A stretch of 64,000 bases of DNA from Solea solea (GCF_958295425.1 NC_081144.1:21800853-21864852); one strand, 5' to 3'. Positions 33,481-45,430 are shown, counted from the stretch's first letter. The notes: a model not told the origin generated them from the sequence alone. Numbers and translations: made by a program.

Positions 33481-34279
33481 CTCTGCTCTCTTATTGGACG
33501 GCTCGTTTGACAGTTGAGTGGGGTCTATTTCAAAATGGCCCCCGCACATGATGAATAGAGGAGGTGAATGGGAGGAGGAGAGGAGGAGAAGCTCGAGGAC
33601 ACAGGGAGACAGAAACTGATTACGGCCTGGGTTTTTGAGGTAAAGGGCTCAGTCAATTCATTGATTATTAATCGACAGCTAAATTAATCATCGTTCTTGT
33701 ATCTTTGACAGTTTATCTTTAAGGCTTTGTGTCCTCTTTTCTAATTTATTTTGCTTATTTTTTGGGAGTAAAGAGGGGAAATATCCTTGTAGTTTGCATA
33801 CGACATTGTTAATTTTGTCTACCATTGCACATTTGTTCTTTATCTGTCATCCAGTTTATCGCTAAGGTTTAAGTGAAAGTCAAATAAATATTGCATTGAC
33901 ATCTTTTTGAACTTATCAAACAAATAATAGATTCATCAGTGAAAATAGTCTATAAATAAAATATCTTTAAAAAGAATCTTTAGTTGCAGCCAGAGTGAGT
34001 GTCCTCGGTGATGCTGCGCTGTGCATTTTTGTTGTCTCTACCCAATCTCTGCACCTAATAAGAACTGACTGGCCTACGACAGGAATAACTAAGAGACCAA
34101 CATGCAGCGGTGTCAGGGAAATGTTTCTGTTTATTGAGAGTAAGAGTGTTTCTCTTCAATTAAAACTTACATCCCCGTGGGAGCTGAAGAGAAAACAGGA
34201 ACGGGGACAAACTGAGGCTGCAGTCATAGTTCAGGTGTATGGATTATAGCCAGGGGAGAGTGATAGCATGATGTAAGTG
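33481..34279. other. Non-coding DNA without recognised features
   Basis: Includes a GA/AGG-rich run at 33560-33610 and a 'gattattaatcgacagctaa' fragment near 33660 that belongs to the repeat noted at 13440-13552. Confidence 0.5.
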
Positions 34280-34289
34280 CTGCTGCTGC

Positions 34290-34321
<32 letters not shown>
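34280..34321 (+). repeat. (CTG)3-CCG-(CTG)10 trinucleotide repeat
   Basis: Forty-two bases of CTG repeat with one CCG interruption, followed by GGTGGTGTTG-type units. It is not inside a recognisable coding frame. Confidence 0.97.
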
Positions 34322-34324
<3 letters not shown>

Positions 34325-34892
34325 GTGTTGGTGTTGATTATGGTGTGTTGGTTTGGCCTCGCTGACTGATGAATATGAGGAAAGTTAACTCCGGGGGAAT
34401 CGTCTGTGGTGCTGATGCTGTGCCCTGAGGTTTGACGCTCACTCGATCCTCATACTAATGGCATCATTACTGGGCTCCTAAAAAAAACACACACACACAC
34501 ACACTGTCTGGTTTCTATGACTTCAGAGGACATTGCATTGACTTATATTCAATTTCTTGAGGCTTACTCAACCATACCTATAACCAGTACTGGCCTAACC
34601 CTTACCCTAACCTTAACCTTAACCTATCCCTAATCTCATCCTAACCATACAGCATGTCTTCACCTAAAAATGTAACAATTGACATTATGGGCACTTGCTT
34701 TTGTTTGTCCGCATAAGGAAGACAATAATATTATTGTTTTTATTACATAATGTTATTGTATGAACAGATTAAGGTTCACAAACTGAGTAATACCTGGAAC
34801 ACACGCAGGTTCGCTCAGCTATCAATTTAAGGACTCATTGATTTCTGTTGATTTGATCAGCCTAAAATAAGGGTTATCCCTTACCTTAATCA

Positions 34893-35370
34893 TAACCAGT
34901 CAGAGATGTCTAAAGTACTAGAGACCAAGACATGAGTAAAAGTACAAGTACTCAAAAGGTCAAAAAGTGACTTCAGTAGAAGTTGAAGTGATCTTTAAAG
35001 TGGAAGTACGAAAGTATTCGACATTTTTTTGTTCTTAAGTATTGCAAGTAGTTTATTTTAAAATGTACTACTCAAGTACTGAAAGTAAAAGTAGAAGTGC
35101 TGTGTTATGACGTTAATAAGTTACCTTGACATGTTTCTTCAAATTTGAAGGTGAATTTTTGCAGGTCATTATTTCACAATCTTTCGGGAGGCAGAGTAGG
35201 CATTTCATTTGATATGAACGTTTTTTTACGCCCACAAATGTAAACATAGTAGGGCCAGTGGAAATAGGAGGGGAAAAAAATACTCCAGTAAAGTACAGAT
35301 ACAGCATTTTAGTACTTAAGTACTGCAGTGAAGTAGTTCTATTTCGTTACTTTACATCTCTGTAACCAGT
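34893..35370 (-). mobile_element. hAT miniature transposon with intact 8-bp target duplication
   Basis: The element (34901-35362, 462 bp) begins CAGAGATGTCTAAAGTACTA and ends TACTTTACATCTCTG, which forms inverted termini. TAACCAGT flanks it perfectly on both sides (34893-34900, 35363-35370), the 8-bp duplication diagnostic of hAT. Inside, the minus strand keeps one transposase exon with a BED-type finger. The rest of the transposase is deleted. Confidence 0.93.
35125..35307 (-). pseudogene. BED-finger exon inside the hAT miniature element
   Basis: The reverse-strand frame from 35307 encodes FVGVKKRSYQMKCLLCLPKD, then a short linker and NSPSNLKKHVK. C36-x2-C39 and H59 fit a BED zinc finger. 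The final His is absent because the exon ends at a donor-like AAG|GTAACT (35125/35124); translation past it meets a stop within a few codons. The start at 35307 is the first Met, but the true initiator may be Met21. It is open and could still splice into a host transcript, though no transposase remains. Confidence 0.7.
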
Positions 35371-35495
35371 TAATGCTTTACCTGAACCTTAACCTGAATA
35401 CAATTCAGTTCCCCACAGAAATGAGGTTATTCCCCATTAGGACCAGGTTTTGATCTCCATGATTACTGGTCCTGACAAGGTCAGTGTTGAAGAGG

Positions 35496-36465
35496 TAACA
35501 ATTCTAAGTACTACACAAAATGTCTAACTTACTCATACAAGGCAAGACATGTATGAATCCTGAATACAAACAGGCTATCGCGATCTTTCACTTACATGTA
35601 TTTCAGATTATAAAGACCAGCTCACACACCATAGAGACATTTTGTTGGTCCATTGCTTCATGTTGCCTGTGCTACATATGGCATAAGTTGAGTATGTTCA
35701 ATGTCAATGCATGAGCAGCTAATCAAATCATCAAATCATGCAAGTATTCCAGCACCAGCCAATCAAATCATGTTATCATGTGTTTAAGCTCAATCACGAC
35801 GCGGCCCCGAATGAAACTCCCAGATGATGCCGTTCTTATCGTTGCCAGAGTTTTGCGACAGACAGAGTTCACCCAACGACGAACGGCAGACACCATGTAC
35901 ACATCACTTTATCATGAGCAACTCTTGTCAGCCATGATGACAAACCCTGCTCTGTTAACTGCTGATAGTCAAACGTGCTTTCAGGAATGCATCGCTTTAG
36001 TGCTCACCGGAAGATGGAGGCTGCGTGTATCGTCATAGTCATTACATTTTCAGAATGACAAAAACCACACCATCATTTTCAGAAAAAAATAAATAAACGC
36101 TTGTTATAATTGACGATTTATTTGTGTGGGAATACGATCTCGAGGAGACTCTCAGTGACACGTCTTTATGTCCTCTACTCTCATCGTGATAAATGATATG
36201 ACAGGAGAAACTAGCACAACACACATCTGTCAGACGGGACGTCCGCGCTCAGTCAAGTGTCATATGAAGTGACATCACTTCATAACCTGTTTCACAGCTA
36301 CATCAACTCCAGTCTTTATATAGCAAAGGTTCAAAAACTGGGGGTTTTCTTCTGTCTCAAGACCTCATTTTGATCAGATGACACATAACAGATGTCTTCC
36401 ATGGTAGATGTGAACACAAAAAAATATATCAAATTATTTCCTTGTTTTCACCAAACTGCTTATAG
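35496..36465. other. Non-coding DNA without recognised features
   Basis: Short direct repeats of 'aatcaaatcat' occur at about 35720-35770. An 86-codon frame (35778-36038) has no domain. Confidence 0.5.
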
Positions 36466-36700
36466 CAGTGGTGTCAAACTCGAGGCTCGAGCGCCATAAT
36501 GCGGCTGTATGGGTTTTTACCTTTAGTAATATATTCATTTTGCATCATAAAAACATTTTTAATGTGAAACGGTCCATATCAACACAGACACTTTTATTTT
36601 GAAATTCTGTCAATTCATTGATTAATGTTACCTCAATACTACTTGTACTAATACTTCAATCGAATTTGGATGTTAGTATAATGCCAATCAGTCACTGAAT
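36466..36700. mobile_element. hAT terminal fragment ('CAGTGGTGTCAAACTCGAG')
   Basis: The sequence from 36466 begins with the CAGxGGTGTCAAACTC terminus typical of many vertebrate hAT elements. No opposite end or target duplication was found, so it is probably a truncated copy with an arbitrary right limit. Confidence 0.55.
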
Positions 36701-38344
36701 TAACACCATGGGTGGGAACAGTAGGTTCCAGAAGTCACATTTGACTGTATATATGTTAATGTAGAAATAGAGATTCATGATTTCACCGTAAAAATAAATA
36801 TATATTGTTTGCGCTCTGGTGCAAACCTTATTCTTTTTCAAATAAAATGTTGTTTTTCTCCAATATGTATTTTTCACGGACCATCTGATCTCATCACATC
36901 AGACTCACGACTTCATCTGCAGCCTCCTTCAACTATAAAATACAGATATTCAGAATAAAGCATGAAAACAATGAGGTTTATTTTTCTGTCTTATCTGAAG
37001 GAGTAAACAGTATATGGTTGGTATGAGATTTATAGATAGATAGATAGAGAGAGAGAGAGAGATAGAAAGAGTAACAATGTGTCAAGTATAACATTTATTA
37101 AAAGAAATATTAGAACAAACAAAATGTGCAATTATAACTATAACAACGTCATTTTTGAAACAATACATTTCGATAACAAAGAATACTTTAACAATGTCAA
37201 TCATTTTTGCTTTGTTGTTCAAACCGGCAGTTTATTTTAAACCCGCTTTCGGTGTTACCCACGTAACTCAGGTGAATGGTCTCCCGGTGTCTCTTAGGTT
37301 TCATGCTGTCCCCTCCCACAACACACAGAGAGGTCATTCTTCGTCTCCTACATCATTCACCGTGAATCCAAGACTGAGATATGAGTCGTCGTATTTTCTC
37401 GTCTTGGGTTTTGGTAGTCGTGAATCATTGTTCACTTCAGCTGACGTTGGCTTGTTGTTACCAGTGTAGATTTTGTTGTGGTACATCACTAAAATGAATT
37501 CCACATGCTAAACTTTAGTGAGGACCCTCCTGGAAAGTCTCGACAACCCACACAACACCAGCTCTGAATTAAAGTACCTGCATCCTTACAGCATCGTGCT
37601 ACCACTGTGTCTTTTTTAGACTAGACACCAAACAGTAATACACCTGAAGATTACCAGAAGAATGGGCATCAGGATTGTCAAATGTCATGTCAGTCCATTC
37701 AGGAGTTGGAGAGACTTTCCAGTCTGGAACAAAGTGCTGGTCTGACTGACGGCGCATTTTGTTCCAGTTTGACTTTCATTTCAAATTATCTAACGAGGCA
37801 AATTCTGTTATGCATGTTAACATCAAAGCAGCAGTGCACCCCAGAGATGATGTAGGAAAAGTCAACAGTGCCTGTGAGATCCATGAAGTCTTCTGTTTCC
37901 ATGAGGCTGCAGACTGAAAAGCTTTTGTTTCCTCTTATGAACGCAATCAGCGTCACACAAAACTTTGACAAGATGAGAATGTGACAACTATTACACCTCC
38001 TTTGAGAAAACCACACACACACACACACTGACACCACCTGCCTCTCACCAGCCCCCTCAATAAGCAGAATAACATTGCTGTTAATCCACTTGCCTCAGCT
38101 TGTGGTGTATGAACAGTAACAGTGCTGCCACTGCAGAGCTCAGCTGTTCCCTCAGGGCTTCCCTCAAGCCAACAGCACAGAATGGTCTTCATGTCCGTCA
38201 CTCCTTTTCTGCCTCTCAGTTCCCGCTTTACTTGTGTTGTTTTTTTGTTTTTTTTTGTCAGGCACACACAGGAGACGCGCAGTAACGGAAAGTGCATTCA
38301 CTGCAGTTTCGCTGTTTTTGATATATAGTTTGACACACTTCCAC
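36701..38344. other. Non-coding DNA; short microsatellites
   Basis: Contains (TAGA)n-(GA)n at about 37031-37062 and (AC)n at about 38012-38027. Overlapping frames at 37953-38297 and 37155-37469 lack domains. Confidence 0.5.
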
Positions 38345-38545
38345 TTAAAGCTGCAGTGCATAACTTTTGTCAATGACAATGTTACTGCTCTGCCCTTTGT
38401 TTGCTCTTTGTGAACAGAAACTATTTATATGTATGCTGCATCTGCCGAGCAATGCTATCAGACCTGACTGAGGGAGCGTTTGTGTGTATGCAGCTGCAGT
38501 GCAGGGGGCGGGTGGGGACAAGAAGCATTGAATGAACTGCTGAAT
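38345..38545 (+). mobile_element. TTAA 'GCTGCAGTG' miniature element, left part
   Basis: TTAA at 38345-38348 is followed by AGCTGCAGTGCATAACTTTT. The interior 'cagacctgactgagggagcg' and 'gggacaagaagcattgaatg' matches 12820-13320 and 47493-47775. The right end is missing. Confidence 0.75.
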
Positions 38546-38627
38546 GACTGACATAGCTGACATAGGACCATAGGTGGGTTCACATCCTGGACAGATGACC
38601 AATTTTTGAGGAGCAAAGTTCAATTAT

Positions 38628-39140
38628 TAGCATAGGAATGTATAAAGTACTTGAAAGCAAGTATCTTACCAAAAAGACATGACTACATGACTTGAGTAAA
38701 AGTCTTAAAGCACCTGACATTTACTGTACTTAAGTATCAAAAGTCATTTTCTGATATAAAATGAACTTAAGAAGTAAAATTTAAAAATATTTAAAGTATT
38801 TAAACAAAGTGAGCAATTACAATTTTGAATATGACATTTATTGTCAGTCGGAAAACTGGCATTTATTATGTTTATTGCAGCAGGGACAGGAATTGTTGCA
38901 GTTTAAATAAACTGACATGTGCATGCAATGCCTCTTCACATCCATTGATAAATAACGTCTGAAAAGGACGAGCTGTATCTCTTGCAATACTGTGGAAAAC
39001 ATGACCAATCATTTCATTCAGACTCCGGGGAATCCATCTGTCAATGACCTGTCTGTACACCTCAGTAAGGAGAGGTGTGCACTGCTGGGGCACAGATGAT
39101 AGGTAAAGGTTAGCGAGCAGGGAACACGCAGCCAAAATTC
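38628..39140 (-). mobile_element. Probable DNA-transposon relic with an unrecognised 87-codon frame
   Basis: The left part is rich in 'aaagtact', 'cttgagtaaaagtc' and 'gtacttaagtat', the familiar subterminal sequence of a teleost DNA transposon. The reverse-strand frame at 38872-39135 includes PRSLNEMIGHVFHSIARDTA and CEEALHAHVSLFKLQQFLSL. I do not recognise the protein; it may be a fragment of a transposon-encoded product. Boundaries are approximate. Confidence 0.45.
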
Positions 39141-40059
39141 ACAATTCTACTCGATCACGACTGCCAGTGTTATGATGGTGGAGCTCTGATGAGAAGGCTG
39201 AGAGGAGAGGATGCGTTTCATGTAACATGTAAGCGTGCAACAGCAGTGAACCCTTGTTTTAAAATGAGCACATCCATTTCATACGTTCTGCTTCTATGAT
39301 CCAAAAGGGCCACACTGTAGTTTTCTAGCTTATAAAAAAAAAACGTTGTTATAAATTAAACCAGTGCTTCCCAAAATCCCAACACTAATTTAAATAACCA
39401 TTTCAGGCCCCAACAGGTCAAATTATCTCATAATTCACAGTCAAGGCAAAGTGCAAAAAATGAATTCATATTTGTGCATCAGAATAATTACTCATCCTTC
39501 GTCCCTGCTGCATTAATCATCTCCTGACCGCTCAGATTTATCTGGTGACCCCTCGGATGGAGGGAATTTACTGCAGAGACTGGATATTGTGGGTCCATTT
39601 TGCAGATCGTGCTAAATGGAAACTTTTAGATTTATGACTTTTACCTAGTGAAGTGCTTCTTCCTCAGCTGTTGTTTGGATTTAATTTGTGACCGCAGAGT
39701 GACAACCTGCACCATGTTTCCTGTTTGTGTGTGTGTGTGTGTGTGTTGTCCTGCTGTGTGGTCACTCAATCCTGCAGCACAACAAATCATTCTGTGCTTG
39801 ATTTGTATTTGTTTATTTTCACCACTCCCTGCCAGCTCCCTAAATGCCTCTGACTGTTTTCTGATGTGTGGTTCCTGTCGATGGCAGTTTCTGATTTCCT
39901 TTCCCTCTCATCCTGGGGGGGGCGACTCACAAAAAGTATGGGACTTATATGAGGGCTGTTTTGGCCACCGTGTCCCCTGGAGGACCATCAGGGGAGACCC
40001 AGGATCAAGGAGGTAATTGAATTTGAGGTTTCAGCTAATGATTTTCTCAACAGCGGGAT
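39141..40059. other. Non-coding DNA; (GT)n near 39725
   Basis: A (GT)n run lies at 39725-39746. The 122-codon frame at 39648-40016 crosses it and shows no domain. A donor-like GAG|GTAATT occurs at about 40011 but no exon could be supported. Confidence 0.5.
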
Positions 40060-40400
40060 GTTTCCCCCTGTTCTCCTGGCTCACAGTGTCATGCATGGCC
40101 TGCGCCGAGTGTTGCTCAGGCAAGCCCTAAATCATCCAATAATGGCTTTGGAGAAGCTAAGTGCCTCTTACGCTCTTAAAGCAGGCGTGATTTAATAGTG
40201 CTTGTTAATCTGACATCATATACAAAGCTTTTCATTTTGTGTGTAGTCTTATAGGCTTCACTGAACAGATGTTCGACTGGATTCATTGCCCTCGGATAAG
40301 AGTTTCCTTGTTAAAACCCAATTAGGCGCCAATTGATTTCAATAGTGTCAGAATACTATACCTTCACATATGAGTTGATCGTTAGGTTATTTAGGTCACT
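40060..40400. promoter_or_regulatory. Candidate conserved non-coding element
   Basis: Complex, repeat-free sequence with CCAAT (about 40137) and homeodomain-like sites (CCAATTAGGCG about 40318, CCAATTGATTT about 40329). No sustained open frame. Regulatory role is inference. Confidence 0.22.
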
Positions 40401-41256
40401 GTGCCCTTAACTAATGGAGACATTTGAATTGTTCGAATTATGTAAGAAATGAATTATATTTAAAATGACCATGATATGTCATCAGAGATTAAAGAGCCAT
40501 GTTAAATTAAAATAATTCACTGATAACAATGGCACGGCCAGTTTATTCACAAGATAAATTTTCATTTGCAGGCTGCAAACAGTGTTTGGTGTCTTGGTCT
40601 GTTGCACCACCCACCGCCAACCAATCAGATCGTAGTTACTTCAGCACATGGGATGGCAGCAGAGTGAGCATAGAGCAGCAGCTAGCTACTTAGCATCAGA
40701 AATACTGAATATACTGGATATTTAATGCATATAACGAATTTTTAGGATCCGTTCATTTCACTTTGTCTTGTGTTGCTGACACACTCAAATTAAACAAACA
40801 GGTTGAATGCAAAGTTTTCAATAGCAGTAGCAAATTTTACAAAGTTATCTTCATTAATAGTACCACCTTAAAATACCAGTCCGTAATTGTTTTAGACAAG
40901 AAGTAGAAACCATCACCCATAAAGTGCAGGAGGACCAGCATGTCAACGTGCATGACATCCAGTGTCAGTTGCACCATTGCCACAACTTGCTTTGTCGTCT
41001 ATCCGTCTTTATAACAAAACGGACATCTTTCTGTAGTGAAAACAAACCTGATCATAACTCCTCAGGAGAATGTCTAATGATGTTGTAAAGCAGGTGAAAA
41101 GTTGTCTCATTTTTAAAAAGCTACATACAAATGGACTTATTTTTGATGGCCATTCAAAGGAAAATAGGTTTCAGGTATTTCCACAAGACCACAACCATTT
41201 GTTTATTGTCTATATTCAGATACTGTCACCTGAACCTGAAGCTCCAATGTCACGTT
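40401..41256. other. Non-coding DNA without recognised features
   Basis: AT-rich sequence. Nothing was recognised. Confidence 0.5.
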
Positions 41257-41500
41257 TTTTCTTTAGGCTTCTCACTTTAAGGGTCGCAGTGGATCATCTG
41301 CTTCTGTTACACCAGCTGTCCTCATGTCCTTCTTCACAACATCATGAACCTTCTCTGTGGTCTTCCTCTTCTCGTCCTCCTTGCCCAGCAGCTCCATCTT
41401 CACCATCCTTTGTCCAGAATAATACCCATCTCTCCCCTGCACATGACCAAACCATCTCAACCTTGACTCTCTTACTTTCAACTGGAGCTGTCCCTCACTT
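41257..41500 (-). pseudogene. RTE-type LINE relic, C-terminal end
   Basis: The reverse frame (41481-41272, extending upstream in the same reading) gives ESRLRWFGHVQGRDGYYSGQ, then RMVKMELLGK, then VHDVVKKDMRTAGVTEADDP and a stop. This is the well-known C-terminal stretch of RTE-type fish LINEs (LRWFGHV...ME..G...DVVK.DM). The + strand copy at 9587-9760 covers the distal half of the same region. It is truncated at its 5' side. Confidence 0.85.
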
Positions 41501-42654
41501 CCAACAAATATCTCAGCTTATAGACCTTCCCTTTCACTTTTTCTGCTATCCGATGAGGTCACATTTGTAATTAGATTAAATGTCCGTAAGCCTATACTGA
41601 CATTACGGTGTATAATAATCATCCTTTAAAGTGTGAATGTAAACCCCCCATGTTGTATTTTGCACCGACAAACCCGACAGCTTTGAAGTTTGGCAGCTTC
41701 AAGGCCGACGGCGGGTCTCCATTTGTAGTTCAGTCAGAAACAGAACTCTCTCTGGACCCCTTGTCTCCTCATCTTCATTGTTATCCTTTTATCCTTTTTC
41801 TGTTGAACTACATAATCTCCATCTCACTTTTTTGTCTGTGCTCTTTTACCCAGCCATCATCAGTCATCTGCCCTCCATTAAGCTCTTCTTATATTTATTT
41901 CTCTTCCCGGCTCAGAAGGCGCTCTTATCACAAAATGAGTGGGTTATCATAATTGTTCTGCCTGTCCCACCCTGGCTCTCCCACACACACACACACACAT
42001 GCGGTAATTGTCCCTGGTGCTGATCTCAAACCTGTTAAAGTGTGACATCTTGTCGCTGCCCTTCAGCTGCTCAGACTCACTGCTAATGGCCACCAGGTTT
42101 TTCCTTCATTAGTTAATTATGTTTTTTGATCATGTCCAGAGCTCTGAGCTGTTAGCTGAATGGCTTTTCGCTAATGGTAAGTGATCCCTTCTGTATTCAG
42201 ACTGACCTGTCGCATTGTCACGTCATACCGTCCATTTGGAGAGAATGTGCTCTTCATTCAGCCCTAAAGATGGGCTGGTGTTTATTTGGGTGAACTCTAG
42301 AGAACCTCTCTCCTGCCTGTAACCCAGTGAGACGATCATTATGTGTCCATGCACAGTGAAGTCAAGCTACAGTTGCAGTCTGTGCTATTTAAGGACTGCT
42401 TGTCCCAGTGTACAAGCACAAGCAGGGAATCGATTTGTCCCCTTTCAGCTACGTCAGTATTAGGCATTTTCCAGTTGAATTCTCGTGACCATTCCATGTC
42501 TTTCTACCAAACTTTTACTTCAACGTATTTCATTCTTAAGGCTGAAATTCTGTCTCCTCGTCGGTCCAAAGATGCATGGATTTTGCAAAGGTTGTCTTCT
42601 TCTGTTTATCAGATCCTTCAGTTACTTCCAGGTCGGATCTGCAGGGGCTGTGGA
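41501..42654. other. Non-coding DNA; short (CA)n
   Basis: Contains (CA)n at 41984-41999. Frames of 81-124 codons overlap and lack domains. Confidence 0.5.
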
Positions 42655-42722
42655 ACATGTGCCTCTGGGCTTGGCTCCAGTGGCTCCATGACTCTCATGT
42701 GGAGGATAAAGCAGTAGACAAT
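42655..42722 (+). repeat. Retroelement-like tail fragment
   Basis: 'ctctcatgtggaggataaag' followed by 'cagtagacaatgaatgaatt' matches the family's 3' tail. Confidence 0.7.
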
Positions 42723-43667
42723 GAATGAATTCATTAATTTTTTGTAATTTCAGTCAGACTAACAGGTTTACATGTATTTTAAAAGTCTGATTGTAATTGG
42801 ATTTTGTACTTGGATATTTCTTCGTATTGCAACCAGTTATGATATCCCCCAAATAAGAATCTGAACTCCTGTCCTGAAGCCTCAAGATTCAAGATTAGGT
42901 TGGCCTTGTATTACTGTTTTGCAGAAGATCAAAGGCATATTTTGGCTGCTACAAGCTGTCAATCACACTGGTGTCCACTCATATGCGCCTGTGATTTATC
43001 TAAGTGGCAGCTGGTGATAAAAAATGGTTGGGGGGGGGCATATTTTAATGAAAGAAGAAAAAAAAGCGCTACACGAATCAAAAGAAAAAACAGCTGATGC
43101 TGAGAGAGAGACACACACACACACACTGAGAGACATGATGGACTCAGTCATCACGTGTCTCACCTGCTGTGGAAAAGACGTGTGTCCACACTGACACTGA
43201 CAGACCTGCAGCTGCGCACAAGAGCATGTCCCGGTAGTTACTGGAGTAACATGTTTATATCTGGTTATCTGGGCCAGTCCGCCCAGCTGTAGGCATTCGC
43301 TGTAAAAGAGTAAGATTGAACGTTTTTAAACTCCATTTGAATGTAGATTACACATATTATTTTAGACGATTCCTTTCTTTCTCTTCGTTGTGTAAGACTG
43401 GTGGGGCGGTGCCCTATAGCGCCCTCTAAGGACGGGCCACCATTGGCTTTATAGTCATTTACAAAAACTACATAATTTGGCATTTAAGAGGAAAATCCAA
43501 AACTGAGACTGATTCCTCAGGAAAAGGTTTACTAAATAAATTGCAATTAGACTCATTTTCCCATAGACCACCTTCCATTGTAAGCAAAGTTACCCACTGG
43601 TGACTATTCAATATATTTGAAGTCCTCTTTGGCTTCAGGAGAAGATTTGAAGACTACAATTACTTCT
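42723..43667. other. Non-coding DNA with possible decayed repeat at 43240-43600
   Basis: A G8 run at 43031-43038 and an (AC)n run at 43110-43126 are present. The segment 'tatagcgccctctaaggacg' (43415-43435) is reminiscent of dispersed repeats but could not be assigned. Confidence 0.45.
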
Positions 43668-43728
43668 GTTGGCGCTTTTCCAACCACTTCTGGAACGGCT
43701 CGAGCCGCACCGCATAGTGGAAAAATGC
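43668..43728. mobile_element. Very short 'GCTTTTCCA' palindromic element remnant
   Basis: TTGGCGCTTTTCCAACC at the left and GCATAGTGGAAAAATGCCA at the right are inverted copies of the ends of the element at 22497-23046. Only about 25 bases lie between them, so nearly all the interior has been lost. Confidence 0.65.
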
Positions 43729-45049
43729 CACATGTGTCAGAGGCCAGTGAAAGTAAAGCCTCTATCAGGGATAATGGTAGCTCCTACCTGTCTACATATA
43801 ATCATACTTTTACTGGTCATTATCGTTATAATTTTCCTCTCCGCCGGTAAGTCCAATTGTCCTGTCATGACAGTGAATGTGATTACAAATTCCCTGGGAA
43901 CACCTGGAACAGCGACACACCATCACATATACGGACAGACGTTGTCAGACTTTGACCTAACCTGCTGAGATTTGATCGATTTGTCCCATCTCGTCATCCA
44001 CATCTTTTTGTTCTGTCACAGTCAATTTAAATGTCTTTGTTCAACTCCGGCATGAGTCACTACATGTCTACTGTTGATCCAGTGCAGCTAATAATGAACA
44101 ACAATGACGAAAGGTGTCAAATGATTGACTACTCTTGAATTTGGGCTGATAACCCACTCTACCCATCTACATAGATGTTTAGTGTTTTTGGATCCTATAG
44201 CATTTTTGCTTTTACCAATATCCAAGCTAGTGATTCTGAATGGGTGCCAAATAACCACTCCCACTTTTTTGGCACTGTACTGTTGGGGGCCCCTAGCATA
44301 GTAACCCCATGCCTAAAGGGTGGAGCTAGACACACCAGTCCTTAACTGCATGGTGCACGGAAACACAAAGAACACAATTTTAATTTTAAACTACAGAGGG
44401 AGAATTCAAGGCTTGTTGAAATTCTTAGTGCACTGTACTGTGTTTCAGTCGATGTCACACTATTTGTGTAGCTATAGCCATGCGGCCTACACAGCCTGTA
44501 ATGGAGCCAGATCAGGGTTTACGTTCCAAACTGTACCATAGCGAGGTGAAATGTACTGCACTGCCTGGTGCAAACGCAGCTTTAATCCGCTGTTCTCAGG
44601 ATGTCCCCTCTCCGCTCAGGTGCCACAGGCAATTAGCCTTCTTTACCCACGCTGTTACAACAACCCTGCCACTTATATTTAACCATGCTAGCTGACAATG
44701 CCGTTCAGACTGAACACCAAAAGACATCTATTTCGTATGCACAGCACTTTACACATACATGCAGAGCAGTAAATGCTTCCCATATGGCAGCATCCACACA
44801 TTTGTCAGGCCATCTGCGTTGCTTTAAAAACAAAACGTTTGTGGGGAGTCTGCTGCCAGTCGAAGGGAGATTATGGAAATATATTGAGATTCATAACACA
44901 TTTCTTTTCTGGAGAGAGCTACATGTGTTGAGATTGTGAAATGAATATGGTGCCGTCACATTTAAGTCAAGGGTTTGTCAGTTAGACTTCACAGAAAAGT
45001 GTAAAGCTCTCTCAGCGTAGCCTTAAACAATTAATCTTCTTACAATTTA
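43729..45049. other. Non-coding DNA, partly decayed repeats
   Basis: The segment 44207-44238 ('tgcttttaccaatatccaag...') recurs at 48234-48265, so both belong to a dispersed repeat of unknown class. The frames at 43669-43968, 44320-44541 and 44685-44939 have no domains. Confidence 0.45.
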
Positions 45050-45430
45050 TCACAGCAGGAATAGTGTTTTTCATGCGTGAGACAACGTCAGCGCATGAGC
45101 ATAGCTGCAGGTTTCATAATAACACTGATCCAATTTTACTTGCCGAAGGAAATAACATATTGAAATTACTTTTTTTTTTTTTTTAAATGTTCCGGAGCTA
45201 TATTGGCTCATGTTCATGTAACAAAGAGTTCCTATTCCCTGAGTGGGTATTTTTTTTTAGCATGATTAGATGTTGATGATGTCAGATAATGTTTAACTGA
45301 CATGTCCTGAATCAGCAACCTGCAAAATATGCTAATTGAAAACATATGCTCCTTTGTTGTTTAGGAACATTGAGTCACATTTACATTTATCAGCAAAATG
45401 TTTTTGATGATGCTTTTTAGTTGTATAGAA
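45050..45430. promoter_or_regulatory. Candidate conserved element with POU and SOX sites
   Basis: An octamer-like ATGCTAAT (45329-45336) and a SOX-like CTTTGTT (45352-45358) are 15 bases apart. The flanks contain further TAATTG and TTAATC cores and no repeat similarity. An interrupted T-rich run lies at 45170-45184. Enhancer function is inference. Confidence 0.25.

Larger units (their letters stand above)
34482..35495. repeat. Dispersed repeat with CTTAACC telomere-like blocks
   Basis: Starts at an (AC)n run (34485-34505), passes through 'ggcctaacccttaccctaac' and 'cttaaccttaacctatccct' (about 34592-34632), and ends with 'gaccaggttttgatctccat' and 'ggtcctgacaaggtcagtg'. This combination is a known style of teleost interspersed repeat. 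A hAT element (34901-35362) splits it. Confidence 0.6.
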
